Shown here piece after piece: positions 47,567 through 60,293 of a stretch of DNA of 64,000 nt (the first letter of the stretch is position 1; every line of letters begins with the position of its first letter). The translations under genes were made by a program, and so were the position numbers. The notes beneath the pieces are model-generated. The model worked only from the letters and a program-made list of their open reading frames with translations, made no database searches and was not told the DNA's origin. Location: the NCBI GenBank assembly GCA_026545765.1, contig JAIFAC010000149.1, positions 62,001-126,000 of the forward strand. The letters run 5' to 3'. Source of the DNA: Plantago major. Lineage: Eukaryota; Streptophyta; Magnoliopsida; Lamiales; Plantaginaceae.

Positions 47567-48819
47567 CAGGGGCGGACCCAGGATTTAGATTAAGGGGGTG
47601 AAATTTTATATTATTACTGGGTAGCGGTCTTAATTAGTCGGGTTGGATTTCATATATGCGGGCTTAATTAGTCGGGTCGAATTTCAAATGTCCACACACA
47701 CAAATAACTGATATTTTATTATGTGATGTTTGCTCTCGTACATTTAATGCAATATTTCATAACATGAATTCAACATAGTTCCAAAGCATATAAACTGAAA
47801 ATTCGCACTTAATCTACAAGCACAATCACATATCTTGTTGGTGATTACAAAATTAAAGCCCCTATCAAATTACATAAGCCGAAGATAGTGCAAGGATTCC
47901 AAAATAAAGCAACATGAGCAACTGAACGGCAAAAAGAAGTGATCTGCATAATGAAAGTGTGGAACTGGTCACATAACATAAAACTAATGAAAGTAAAAAT
48001 GTTGATGATTAATATTAATCGATAACATACCTAGTAGCTGGTGCAAACTTAATGATTCTCCATCTTGAATCTCACTTACAAACCTTGAATTGAACTCGAC
48101 CTTTTTTCATGACTTCAAATTCATCTATAACTGAATCAACATCAAAAGACCGAGTGATTTATTTCTCGATATTCATGAATAGAGCACTAGACAAAAGGTC
48201 ATCCCCCATCTTACTACGTAACCTTGTCTTCACAATTTTCATCGCAGAAAATGCACGTTCTGATGTAGCCGTAGAAACTGGGAGAGTCAAAATTAGTCTT
48301 ATCAACTGATCAATAAGGGGATATATGGTTGACTTCATCGACAATAGTTGGCACATTTCAGAAAGAGATTGCACATCAATCACCAAACATATTAAGCAAG
48401 TTATGAATAGATTTCAAATGAGAACTCCACCTTGTATCACCTGGGTGTTGTAAGGTTGCAATCTGATTCTTTCCTCGTCCTGTTTGAAGCTCACTCGTTG
48501 AAATCAATTCTTCAATTTCAATAGCACGTGCAAGTTGCAACTGATCATGGCATTTGGCAGAGGCATCAACTGAATTTATGATCTCATTCAAATGCAAGAA
48601 GAATCGTTCAATAGGAATGACACTTTGGGACGTAGCAACTAATGTCAACTATAGCCGATGGGCAAAACAGTGAACGTAATAGGCAAAACACTTTGGGACG
48701 TAGCAACTCTTTCTCTTAGTATATAATAAATGTTGATCTCGATTTAATACTTTATTTCATAATCAAAATCCAAAACAATAAATAATACATATAATTTTTT
48801 TTTTTGGGGGGCTCATTCG
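47567..48819 (-). mobile_element. Decayed hAT element
   Basis: It begins CAGGGGCGGACCCAGG, a common plant hAT terminus also seen in variant form at 58211. GGTAGCGT stands at 47559-47566 and again at 48820-48827, which fits an 8-bp hAT target duplication. The right end (ggggggctcattcg) does not match the left terminus, so that end is mutated or truncated. A transposase remnant lies inside on the minus strand. Confidence 0.6.
48159..48648 (-). pseudogene. hAT transposase remnant
   Basis: Two frames are recognisable. 48648-48376 reads CHDQLQLARAIEIEELI and QIATLQHPGDTRWSSHLKSI, the central part of plant zinc-finger hAT-like transposases. 48386-48159 reads YPLIDQLIRLILTLPVSTAT and SERAFSAMKIVKTRLRSKMG, the C-terminal dimerisation region. 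The N-terminal zinc finger and roughly the catalytic middle portion between the frames are missing. It belonged to the enclosing element (47567-48819). Confidence 0.88.
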
Positions 48820-48824
48820 GGTAG

Positions 48825-49707
48825 CGTATCGAAGATGGATATCTGGAACACAACACAAAAATAAAAGAATATTTATACTGCTGAGCGAAGGCTTGGCCTA
48901 TTTCCTTAAGACTTTATTTGTCCCGCTCTGGTGCTCACGGTTTACGTAACAAACAGTCTCCCGAGATAGAACAGCAGTGATGAATTAGAATTCTAGCACT
49001 TGAACTCTAACTCCGGCGAATTACTACAATAATCGATTAAATGGAGAACATCCATCCAACACCCGCCTAAGTATCAAAATAGCATCTCTATTTTATACTC
49101 TTTATCCTTCGTTACGGTTAGAAAATTCCATGGAAATTCATATTCAACGCCCTCCAAACTTAAAAGTTACTTAGGACTTGAAATTCGTAAAGGATAAACT
49201 ATCTTTGGGATTCTCCACAATTCTCCTAGAAGAGAATCTGCGATTCGATGATTAAAAACGAAGTAGGGATGCCCTATATATAGATATTCAAAAGATGTGG
49301 GCAAAAGGCACAATTATTCGCATAAGGTTTCCAGATAATGAACGGATTCATATGTTTGGTCGTCACAACTGTTACCAAATGATTTCCATCTCTTCTGGAC
49401 AGGCATTTCCTTTGCAACCAATAGGTTGCTGGTTCAAGCCTCAACAGTGGCAACTTTTTTGTGATAATTGCATCTTTCCACCTTTTTCTTTGCTCACACC
49501 TTTTCCTTTGCAATTATACAAGCCCACAACACTTGTATTTTATCTATATAATTTCATTTATTTGTCTGAATTTAACACAACTTCATTGCGAATACTTTCG
49601 TATTAATAATTACAAGCGGTCTATTTGTACATTAATTTCTCATTCATCTTCAATTCGAATTGAGTAATTAAAGACACTAAACACACTTTAATTAAAAAAT
49701 TCCAACA
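48825..49707. repeat. Left LTR body of the LARD-like element
   Basis: Matches 52440-53272 along its length, starting GTATCGAAGATGGATATCTGG. It has an insertion near 49415-49500 (a fuller tcctttgcaaccaataggtt segment) missing from the right LTR. Confidence 0.85.
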
Positions 49708-52426
49708 ATCCCCCACATGAATGAAAATTCATGCACACACGTGCTTCATACACTTCAGTTTTCCAGCAGAAAATCATATTGCATCGGGATCGATTGTCAT
49801 TGGCATTAAATCGTCCCTAGTAGAATACCATCGGATTTACTTGCCACCCGGTGGACGTGGTGCCTTGAACCGGTCGGCGTTTTGTGTAAACCAAGACAAT
49901 GATATCAGCACAATAATTCTCCTTATTGCCTCTTTCCTTTTCTCAGTCCATTAAAGGCCTTGGACTTCTTGGATTCATAAGTGTTCTTGTTTGAAGCGGC
50001 CTCCCATACTTCACACTTAAATGGGTGATCTCGTTCTAAGAGCATTCCTGCCAATGCTCTGCTCGTAAGCTAAAGAGATTAAGAATCTTCTTCAGAGATC
50101 ATTAAGAGTTTAGTGATCATTTGCATCATTCCCGTGTCTTTCACGGGAACGATGCAAATGGAGTGTAACTCCTAAGTGCTTTTACCTCAAAGTACAAAAC
50201 TTCACGAGGCATGTACTGGTCCTGTACAACTTAGTTGTCCCATTGAACCGAATTCTTGGGATCTCCAGTCAGTATGGTTGGGTTGCCACCGTAAATTCCC
50301 TTATTGAGTGGGTCTTAAGCCCATTCCCATAGACAGGCAGATTATTTGATTAGTTAGGTATTACTTTTGTTTAGCGGATCCGCATGTTATCCTTTGATTT
50401 CACATAATCAATAGTGATAACCCACCTATAGATCAACTGTCGAATGGTCTTATGTCTATGACGCAGAGTATAGACTAACCATATGACATGTTGTGCTTTG
50501 ACATATGCTCATGTGATTGTGTACATCAATCCACATTTTACTTCCACCAATGCTTCACTAACAATCTATGGTCTCTCCATGCCGGCCTGAGACAACTCAT
50601 ATGTTATGACAGCGATAAGGAAGTATTTCTTTGAGCCATCATGCCCGTGCACTCAACATGTACCTTATGCATAAGGATATGCATCTCCATGACTTAAAAC
50701 TTCACGTTTCATAATTCAATATTTACTTTATTGTCTCCACCTATAGAGAATTCTTTTGAACTACGTTTCACCATCAGTAAACCACAAAGAATTCAATTTA
50801 GACACAAGAAATTCACTCGATTCCATGCCACTACAATGATCTTAATTGAAATCGTTATTCTTTGAACCCGTAATTCAATCAATTAATTCCATGCCGGTAA
50901 CACGATCTCATTTGGAAATAATCGCAATTTGGACCTACAATCCAACCAATGTTCTTCAAGAAAATTTTCCCAATATTTTCTCCACATCGAAACAACTACG
51001 AGGGAACATTCACAAGTATTTGTACTTGCACAACTTTGTATTGGATACACCATGCTCTTGCGCTATCATGTGCCAGATGTTGGAAGTATTCCTTAAGAAT
51101 TTCCCTCCTTCCAACATTTATAGAACTTCAAGCCATTATATGTTTAACGTGGTCTGAGCTTTCATGCCGAGAAACTAAATTTCCGCATTATGAGATCCAC
51201 TTAAATAACACTTGAATTCTAACAAGATTCAAAGATCAACATTTTCATGTGCATTCAAAACCGCCCCCACATTAGAGATGATTCTTTTAAATCTCAACTA
51301 GAGAGCGCAAAGCTCCCCTCACCACATGAATGGGGATTCAAGACTTTACACATTTAATGTGGTCCTCTCCATATCCATATGCCTGAAATAGAATTTCCGC
51401 ATATATAACAAGACTCACTTAAATGACACTTGATTCCGATAAGCATGGATAAAAGGTCTCATTCACACTTCCCACGCTATGGAAGAATTTTCTCATACAC
51501 TTCATAACAAGTACACATGCATTGAATATGCCAACATACACAATCATCATACAATATTACATAAACGAAATGTAATAAGCTCATCATACAAATAACTTGA
51601 CCACACATAGTTTGCATACTTTTGTATGATCGCAAATAGATGACTGAACCAAAACAAGCATATAATGCAATTTCACAATGCAACAACATTAGAATAAATA
51701 TTTCCTTTCAGGTTAAAATCACAATAATTTTCAACACACACGTACTATTAAAGTTTAACGAGAAACAAGTACGTAAAAGTAAGGCCACAGTGCATCATAA
51801 ACAACTCCATGATACAAATATAAAATTCCAACACAAAATGGAAAATTAACATGCATACTTAAAATAAAACTTGTAAAATTATTAACCACATAATGTACCG
51901 AAACGGTTACCAAACCAAACGAGAGTAAAGGCAAAAGGAAAAACAGGTATAATGAATTACGTAAGTAAAACATAAATAACGTGAACATACGCGACTATTT
52001 AAAGGCTCAAAGTTTGGACAAAGAACAAATCCATTCAACCGACATCATGTAAAGTTAAGTTTGAAACGTCATTCTACTTCTCCAATGCAACTCGGTACAC
52101 AAAGCAAGGCAGTAAGCAGTACTTGCAAAATGAGCCAATAAAAGAAAAACAGAGAATATGGAAGGCATGCAGTATGCAAATTCAAATCCATTTTTCAATG
52201 TTTTAATAATCAGATCACATGGATAGTGTTTAATTACTCAACAGTAATCGTACCTTATCAGATTCACAATTCTGATTGATATAGAAACCTCTTCTCCTTT
52301 GCGGCATCATCGGCGGCATCCATTTTTAGCATCATCATCACTCATCAGTATCCAAAATTTTGCCATATTCGAACACTCCCTCGAACCGATAAAGTCTTAA
52401 GTTGTTGGGTAAATTTCACATATAAC

Positions 52427-53272
52427 TGCGGGTGGGTAGTGTATCGAAGATGGATATCTGGAACACAACACAAAACCAAAAGAATATTTATACTGCTGAG
52501 CGAAGGCTTGGCCTATTTCCTTAAGACTTTATTTTTCCCGCTCTGGTGCTCACGGTTTACGTAACAAACAGTCTCCCAGGATAGAACAGCAGTGATGAAT
52601 TAGAATTCTAGCACTTGAACTCTAACTCCGGCGAATTACTACAATAATGGATTAACTGAAGAACATCCAACACCCGCCTAAGTATCAAAATGACATCTCT
52701 ATTTATACTCTTTATCCTTCGTTACGGTTAGAAAATCTCATGGAAATTCATATTCAACGTCCTTCAAACTTAAAAGTTATTTAGAACTTGAAATCCGTAA
52801 AGGATAAACTATCTTGGGATCCTCCACAATTCTCCTAGAAGTGAATATGCGATTGGATGATTAAAAACGAAGTAGGAGTGCCCTATATATAGATATTCAA
52901 AAGATGTGGGCAAAAGATGCAACTATTCGCATAAGGTTTCCAGATAATTAACTGATTCATATGTCTGGTCGTCACAACTGTTACCAAACAAATTTAGCTC
53001 TTCTGGACAGGTGTTTCCTTGCCGGTTCAAGCCTCAACAGTGGCAACTTTTTATGATAATTTCACATTTTCCTTTGCAATTATACAAGCCCACAACACTT
53101 GTATTTTATCTATATAATTTCATTTATTTGTTGGAATTTAACACAACTTCATTGCGAATACTTTCGTATTAATAATTATAAGAGGTCTATTTATACATTA
53201 ATTTCTCATTCATCTTCAATCCGAATAGAGTAATTAAAGACACTATACACACTTTAATTAAAAATTCCAACA
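52427..53272. repeat. Right LTR of the LARD-like element
   Basis: An 846-bp direct repeat of 48825-49707, ending in the canonical CA. It begins TGCGGGTGGGTAGTGT, the version uninterrupted by the hAT element that split the left LTR. Confidence 0.8.
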
Positions 53273-55020
53273 CATTATTGTGAATCCTCCCCTATACTAT
53301 CTAATTCTTGTATGTTCTAAAAAAACTTTTCTATTATTTTTTCGTTGGAAAAGGATAAATATATTACAGGGCTAGGGTAATTAGAATTGACCTGCTAATA
53401 GTCCTAACGGACCTTAGAGTAAAAATCACAGTTCAAATTAAATAGGCAATTAAACATGCAAAATTGGCCTAGGGGATACATAAACACGGCAAGGGGACAA
53501 AAAGGCTAGAGTTGCAAGGCAACGACCATGCCATTCGTAATTCGTCTCTCTAAAAGTAACGGTGAAGGTCACCTCGATCCTCAAGTGCCTGATCTGTGCT
53601 GCCACAAGAGTCTGGGGAAAATCCCGCATTTCTCACCAAGTGGATTTACCTTCCTTGATAATTAAACTTAAAGGTACGTACACTAGTAATTATTAATTTG
53701 TTCGATGCAATTATATTCAGGAAGCTAGCATATGATGAATGAATCTTTACACTTCAATTTTCTAGAGGCTCTCAATAACTTCAGACAAATTAATTAAGAT
53801 ATTTAGTAGTACTATAATTATCAATTGATGCAGTACGAGAAAAGACGTGGAATCCTTAATTTTCCTGACGAATAAGGACGTGGAAATAAGTTACAAGAAT
53901 ATACTATATATGTTACAAAAATGTAATCCAAGAAAAAGTTGCAGATTCAACACTCTGAATATATAATTATCCTATGATGAAATAGAACTATATATATTCT
54001 GAAAATCTTTGTTGACCTGAACTTGTAAGCATCTTTAATTTGTTCACCTGAACTTGTAATTATAGTCATGTGACGCGGGACGAACCCGGACGCGTAGCGT
54101 TGTGGGATGCTCGTCCCTAAAATGTCCAACATTAGCAAATTAATTTATTTAAATTTTCGATTTTTTTTAAAACGTCGTATAACAACAGATTTTTCCAATG
54201 AGTCTAGTTTGTTAATTTGATTGATATCTAAAAATCCAGACTCAAAAAGGTGGTAATTAATGAGTGGATCAGATTACACGGTCGACCCCGGCCCGTAAAT
54301 GGATATAAAACATTGAAAAGAGAACCTGAGTGTAGCATTGATCTAATCGCATGCCAAATATGAAATGCAAATCAAATTATAACAGCCATATTGTGAGGAA
54401 AATGGAAAAAAGACGGCAATGACCCGAAAAGTGGATTTGATTTTGTTGGATCGAGCCCAATTAAAGAAAAAAGATTCATACCGAAGCATATGGGGCATGC
54501 ACATGGATCATATGACCGACCCTTCTTTATCACAAAGCTTTAATTCTAGAACCTACTAGAGTAATTGGCAAAGTGATCTTATTGATATATGAAGATATAG
54601 CACCAATAAAAGCACCAAAAGTGCAAAAGAGAGATCACACACTAAAAAGTGCAACGATTTGGGTCAAGATGTTACTGTTGTATAACATTCCATTACTAAT
54701 CATCTAGATATGATATCTAAGCATTAACTTTTATTCTAGGTAGAAAAATGCACCTTTAATTTACCACAAGTAATGCGCGACTTTTTGTAACGGGATAACT
54801 TGCAATCAAGCTCGTATAGGGTGGGGATGCTTGTGTCTAACTGACTTGCCAAGGTGAAGTCGATTGGTGGTCAAGATTATTGTTCATTACCAGAAGTGAA
54901 AACTAGATACTTGAAACGTCGTGAAGCGTTATGAATCCGTAAGATATTTCGGATGATTTAATCTTAACTTGCGATTTTCACAACTAAAATATTATGGTCA
55001 TATAAGTATAGTATACAAGT
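53273..55020. other. Intergenic DNA, no gene seen
   Basis: No coding sequence, RNA gene or complete repeat is recognised. Open frames are short and without family wording. Confidence 0.4.
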
Positions 55021-55039
55021 ATATATATATATATATATA

Positions 55040-55100
<61 letters not shown>
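55021..55100. repeat. (AT)n microsatellite
   Basis: About 40 AT units with a single CT interruption near 55041. It is likely polymorphic. Confidence 0.97.
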
Positions 55101-55104
<4 letters not shown>

Positions 55105-55387
55105 CATCATTTACTCATTGATATTGCGTAACATTAGGTATATTTAAAATTAATATTTTTATGTATTCATAAATTTGTTATGATATATAATTATAAGGTG
55201 AGTATGGACGAATATTATTTGATATGTTGAGAAAACTATGTATTTTTGGAAAATAAAGAAAAAACAAAAGGAAAGTGAAGCTAAAATGAGAGAAAAATAT
55301 GCTTAAATCAAAAAGGAAAAATAAAAGAAAAGTGAAGTTAAAATGAGAGAGAAAAATATGCTTAAATCAAAAGGAAAAAGTGATAAA

Positions 55388-55456
55388 GATGGGTGTCGAA
55401 CCCATACACTCAAGATAAATATGGACATACTCATCCACTCAGTTACATACAAAGTT
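55388..55456 (-). mobile_element. tRNA-like or SINE head (weak)
   Basis: On the minus strand TAACTGAGTGG and GGGTTCGACACCC match pol III A and B box consensus. The intervening arms do not form an anticodon stem, so this is not called as a tRNA gene. Confidence 0.3.
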
Positions 55457-56802
55457 TGGTAATCTTGTGGATAGGTAACGTATACTAACTGTATTAAATG
55501 TTTTTTCCGCTTCGCACCATTAATTCGTAGTAGAAGTCGGTCGAGTGACCCGCCGACCCAAATTAGCTTCGCCAAAGGTACGAGGATGTATCGTATTTGT
55601 CAACATAAATGATGTTTTTATAGATCCGGAGACTCAGAGGTGCTAGTGGGTAATGGGCTTGGCACCCTTTGTGATGGGCCCTATGGACAAGTAGACTAGC
55701 TACCTCAAATGTAGTACTCGAAGTCGAGCTCGATCTTCTACTTGGGTAGGATTCAATATAGTTGAGGTCGAGTTACCTATACTTTAATTGTTTGCCACTT
55801 TATTGCATATCAATTGATGAAACTAAATAAACCGAATCATTTGTAAATACAAATTAATGCCTTATCATGTTAAATACATGCATAATCGCATTCCAACCAC
55901 ATACCACTTGCAAATTCCATATGAATGTATCTTACAAATTAACTCACAAGTGTGAGCTATTATATTTCATATTGTTAATTACAAGCACACAAACAAAAAA
56001 GATGAGGGTAGACTTGAGGGTTTATATAACACGGTCGATCTTGGCAAATCAATGGGCCACAAAAAAGTTTTCTAAGTCGTTAGCTTGTCATTTTAAACAA
56101 ATCGAATTATTTAGGGGTCAAAGTCACAAAAGATAACAAATCTTGTTTTCATCCGCTCTCTCAAATAAACTCTCTCTAATAATGAAAAGTTTTGCAATAC
56201 AATTGCGGCAAATCTTTTCATGAATTGCATGAGAGTTAATTATAAGTTGTTAGGAAGTTGAGCCATCACCTCACGAATGACCATTTCCCGTACCTAATTG
56301 CTCTATTTCGGGATCAATTAGAGTTAATTATAAGTCTTAAACAAGATTAGTTAGGAATGTGTTTCATATATATGTGAGTATGTGCGTGACAATGTGATTA
56401 CTTCCAATATATAGTGTTTAATATTTGAAAACTTCCTCACATGTTTGGACAATTCTCTTAAAGTTGCTCATATAAATTCAAGACCAACGATTTATAGTTG
56501 GACATAATCATACATTGATGTGAACGAACTATTTTACTTAAAATTTAAAACTTGAGATTATAGAAGACGGTATCACGCAGTGGTGTTAACGATGCTCGTA
56601 TATATAAAGAAAGGAAAACGAGGAATATAGATGTCAATGTCTACAATTTGAGACAAATAAATTAGCTAGCTCAACATCAATTGATAATTAACGTAATTTA
56701 TCTCCATCAGTACCGTCACCTAATATCTTTGCATTTGCTCAATTCGATTCATGTCCATATGTTAGTGACCTTGTTCATTAGCTACATATACCATTTGTCT
56801 CC
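55457..56802. other. Region upstream of the MIF gene, no gene seen
   Basis: No coding sequence is recognised. It should include distal regulatory sequence of the mini zinc finger gene, but I can name no specific element apart from the TATA box at its right end. Confidence 0.35.
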
Positions 56803-56810
56803 TATAAATA
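56803..56810 (+). promoter_or_regulatory. TATA box of the MIF gene
   Basis: TATAAATA stands 100 bases upstream of the ATG at 56903. Transcription would start near 56835 and leave a leader of about 70 bases. Confidence 0.75.
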
Positions 56811-56902
56811 ACCTCTTCTAGGGTTAGGGTTTTTTGCTCCACACATATCCATATCACTCATAATTCATATCCTCACCTTTTGACTTTCAATCTTTTGAAT
56901 AC

Positions 56903-57187
56903 ATGGCAAAGCGCGTGGTGGTCAGGAGATCACAAATGGACCTTCATTCTCACTCAAGAGAACCCGAAAATTCCGGTTACATAGTAAGAACGGTGAGATA
57001 CGGAGAGTGCCAGAGGAATTACGCGGCTAATGTGGGCGGACACACGGTGGATGGTTGCAGGGAGTTTATGCCGGTAGGGGTTGAGGGGACGAACGAGGCA
57101 ATGGCATGTGCCGCCTGCGGCTGCCACCGGAACTTCCACAAGAGGGTGGTGCAAGAAGAGGTTGTATCGTCTAATTCTGTGGAGTAA
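56903..57187 (+). CDS. Mini zinc finger protein (MIF)
   Basis: A 94-residue single-exon protein consisting of a ZF-HD dimerisation zinc finger without a homeodomain. MIF proteins pair with ZF-HD transcription factors and block them; they influence hormone responses, meristem activity and leaf or floral development. The finger spans about residues 33-79: [18 protein letters not shown], then [11 protein letters not shown]. Visible metal-ligand candidates are Cys36, Cys52, Cys69, Cys72, Cys74, His75 and His79. The usual ECQKNHAA reads ECQRNYAA here, replacing a highly conserved His with Tyr40. The N-terminal RKR-V-V-V-R-R type start ([10 protein letters not shown]) also fits the family. The length and lack of introns are normal for MIFs. 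There is a TATA box 100 bases upstream and no sign of damage. Confidence 0.95.
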   Translation: MAKRVVVRRSQMDLHSHSREPENSGYIVRTVRYGECQRNYAANVGGHTVDGCREFMPVGVEGTNEAMACAACGCHRNFHKRVVQEEVVSSNSVE

Positions 57188-58202
57188 GTTAGACTTGCTT
57201 ACCTTACGTGTGGGTTTGGTGATCAGTTATTAGTGAGTCGATTTGCAAATAATGTGAAATGTGTAGTTAATTGTGTTTTGGTTTGGTTGGAAATGATTTG
57301 ATATAACTTTGGCTTTTCTTGGCTTTGCTCTATGCTTTTTTGCTCTTTTTATTAATTAATGTTGCTTTTTCTGATGGTTAGGTATTTGGATTTCTTATTT
57401 AATTAGTTTGGTGAGAGTGTTTTTGTATCTTGATTATAGTGTTTGTAGTGTAATGAGTTGGATCAAAAGATGTTGCAAAGTACACCAACCTATACGTGAT
57501 CACTTAAAGTGGTAAGATAGATGAGTTATATTTAACAAAGCAGTTATATATGAACAATTAACAAAGATTAGTTTATTTAATTATACATTTATACAAGAAT
57601 GACTAATACAATGAACGTGTTGTGAATAACGCTTGCTTTTTGTGTCCCACAATACACAAAATTTGAAAATCAATAGTATGATTGAATCATTCGCATTCTA
57701 AAGTTGTGTACGGATTTGCGAGAGATGATTAATTCACCTCATTAGATGCATTTCAAGAATATGGTAATATGAATTTGGATTCTCAAAGTGAGCAATTTTT
57801 CATTGTGATATTTGTTGTTTTTTCTCCTTTTATTTCTTGATATTATGGAGAAAGGAACTGATGTAGAGAATTTGTAATTAATATAATGTCTAGCCTTCTT
57901 TTAATGATATATATTGTTTTATATGAACTCATTTAAATCCCAAGTCTGCATGGAGTTAAGCTTTGTATTATTCACTATAGTTTTGTACACTAGTACACTA
58001 GTGCAACAAAGCATCTGATCTGTTTACACATGCATAGTCGTTGGAGATTTTTGGTATTCTATCAAAATCAAATAATAATAATAATGAATATGGAAAAGGG
58101 ATTATATATGTTGAGAATCTTCAGCCCGACCATAATAAAAGTGAAAAAATAAACTAAAAATGTGCAATCTCCACATGATTAACTCCCACAACAAACTTGC
58201 TA
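57188..58202. other. Region 3' of the MIF gene, no gene seen
   Basis: The first few hundred T-rich bases should hold the MIF 3' untranslated region. Beyond that I recognise no gene or element. Confidence 0.4.
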
Positions 58203-58210
58203 GCTATAAT

Positions 58211-58664
58211 CGGGGGCGGAGCCAGGATCGAAAAACGCATATGACTATTATATAAAGGAGGACAAATTCTATACTATAACATAATAATCACTTATTCGTG
58301 GGAAACACTCACTGTGCATACTTTTTCGAGCGAATAGGTAATGCATATTTTTCATTTAAATATAATCATCACATAGCTTCTTTTTTTTCAACTAGCAAAA
58401 AAAGGGCTCTCAACCAGAACCAAATTATAGCTAACAAGTACTCAACCTAACACAAAAGTGTCAAATGTGCCTTGGGATTCCTTGTTGGGTTTCATTGAGA
58501 TGGGTTTAGTTTTAAACTATGATCTATACTAAATTAAAAGTATATGTTGCTAAAATTTAGTTGGGACCATTATGCAGAACATGAAAAATATATGGGTATT
58601 AATAAATTATGTTTTCAAGGGTGTGGCTGGAGCAATATGTAGCTGAAGCTACGCTCCGCCCCTG
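58211..58664. mobile_element. hAT-type MITE with perfect 8-bp duplication
   Basis: Termini are CGGGGGCGGAGCCAGG and GCTCCGCCCCTG. GCTATAAT is duplicated exactly at 58203-58210 and 58665-58672. The 454-bp body is non-coding. The left terminal base changed from the usual CAG start to CGG. It resembles the terminus at 47567, so both may have used related transposases. Confidence 0.92.
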
Positions 58665-58672
58665 GCTATAAT

Positions 58673-60219
58673 TAAACCACCTTACAAGGTGACTAATTAC
58701 GTCGCATCAAACACAAAATTTTCGGGTTTTACTATATGTGTCGCCAATGCAACTGTTTTTCTATATAACTCGTAAGTTGTACTATCAATTAGAGGAGCAT
58801 GTCATACCGATTACCATTTCCCATACCAAAGTGCCAAATTGGGACACATAAATGAAGTTGCATTAGTAATCAAATCATGATAAAAGTATATGGGTCATCG
58901 AATTCTTTATCCTCTCATCATGTGCAAGAGCAAGAAGAAGAACAAGATGAGATGCTAGCTATTTGTGAGGTTAGGTATTGAAACAAAGCATTAGGTACAT
59001 GTTAATTGTTTTTGGGTACATGTCCAATCTATGGTGTCACAATTTCACGGTTTTGGAGTATGAAAGAGTACTTTAATTCGGATCATCTCATTCAAATTCG
59101 GACAGCTTATGATCATGCAAGGAATATAGGCCTTAAATCATTGTGGCCAATAAATTAAGAAAGAGACTTTGCAAAACCGAGTCACCACACCATGTTCTTG
59201 GATTTCAACTCCACAAAATTGCTCCCTTGTTGTATCATTATTTGCAGTGACAATTACATATATACTATGTTTTTAATTGTGTTGAAGTTGTTGAAACTCA
59301 CTAATTATTTTAATCTCTTACCTAGGCAAGTACTCACGAAATAGGGGAAAGGAAAACAAATAGCGGGGAATTATATTCTCGTGTCTGGAATAACTTGTTA
59401 AAATTGAAAACAAAAGGGGAATTGAAAGGTGAATGGGATAAATCAATTACCCATTTTCAAATATAATGGCTATATGTTTCAAATAAAGTTAACTATCAGT
59501 TTATTGGGGAAAAAAATTGTGATGTCTGACCTAAAAAATAGGAAAATTGTCCAAAAACTTTTTATTTTAGTAAAAATTGAGTGATTGTTTCCAACATTTA
59601 GAGGGAATATGATTTTTCTCATATCTTGGAAAAACAGGAGTTTTACAAGGATTTACTCAAACCTTTGTCATTTTTGTATTCCAATCGCAATTCAAGCCGG
59701 AAAACTTAAGATAGGATATGCCACAAAAAAAAGCAACATATATATGTATCGCTTGACAACTAATGGTGGATTTTTTGACACACTGACTTACCGTTTTGGT
59801 AGAGAGATGAAGAGCATGTACTATGTATATCTAGAGGAGCGAAATGCAAATTTAATTAAAACATGAAGTTAAAATTCAGTGTAAAAGTCAAGTTTTTGAC
59901 ACACTGACTTACTTGGTAGTACTCATGTATGTGATGTTACATTTTTCACCATGCTTGCTGAAAATTACAAACAAAATTGAAAGCCTGCAAATTGCAAATG
60001 ATTATGCAAACTGGCCCGTTTCCAATCCTGGCGCAATTCGAAAATCAACCTCCAGTATTATAAGTAGCCCATAACTTCGAACCTACTTAGATAGGGTCTG
60101 ATCCAGACAAAGGCCCAATAGTCATTTATAACATAGATTGAGATGGACTGCGATTGGGCTTTAAGATGGTCTCTAAACTAGGCTTGGGCTTGGCAAAAAT
60201 TGCCGGTAAAGTAAAATTC
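58673..60219. other. Intergenic DNA, no gene seen
   Basis: No gene recognised. A phrase (ttttgacacactgacttac) is repeated near 59774 and 59895, a short direct repeat. Otherwise unique AT-rich sequence. Confidence 0.4.
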
Positions 60220-60242
60220 GCTAGAGGAAGGGGTTGAACCTT

Positions 60243-60275
<33 letters not shown>

Positions 60276-60293
60276 AACTGAGCTACTCCAGCA
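60220..60293 (-). tRNA. trnN-GTT: tRNA-Asn (anticodon GTT)
   Basis: On the minus strand the sequence forms a complete cloverleaf. The acceptor is GCTGGAG with CTCTAGC (one G-T pair), the D-arm GCTC...GAGC, the anticodon stem TGTGG/CCACA around loop CTGTTAA, and the T-arm GAAGG/CCTTC around TTCAACC. The discriminator is G and CCA is not encoded. The anticodon GTT reads Asn codons. It matches the plant nuclear tRNA-Asn type closely. There is no intron. It probably is functional, although a lone gene in TE-rich DNA could also be a recent copy. Confidence 0.95.

Larger units (their letters stand above)
47504..53272. mobile_element. Non-coding LTR element (LARD-like) with hAT insertion
   Basis: Two direct repeats flank about 2.7 kb with no coding capacity. 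Left LTR: TGTGGGTGGG at 47504, interrupted, resuming at about 48820 and ending TTCCAACA at 49707. Right LTR: TGCGGGTGGG at 52427 to TTCCAACA at 53272. Flanking bases are TATTA on the left and CATTA on the right, a 4-of-5 match for a target duplication. No standard primer-binding site follows the left LTR and no clear polypurine tract precedes the right one. The true left edge is therefore inferred; a conservative left LTR is 48825-49707. The LTRs differ by many substitutions and indels, so it is old. Confidence 0.6.

Noticed and set aside
55388-55456. tRNA gene on the minus strand
   Set aside because: A and B boxes match but no anticodon stem or acceptor pairing can be drawn. Kept only as a weak SINE-like feature.
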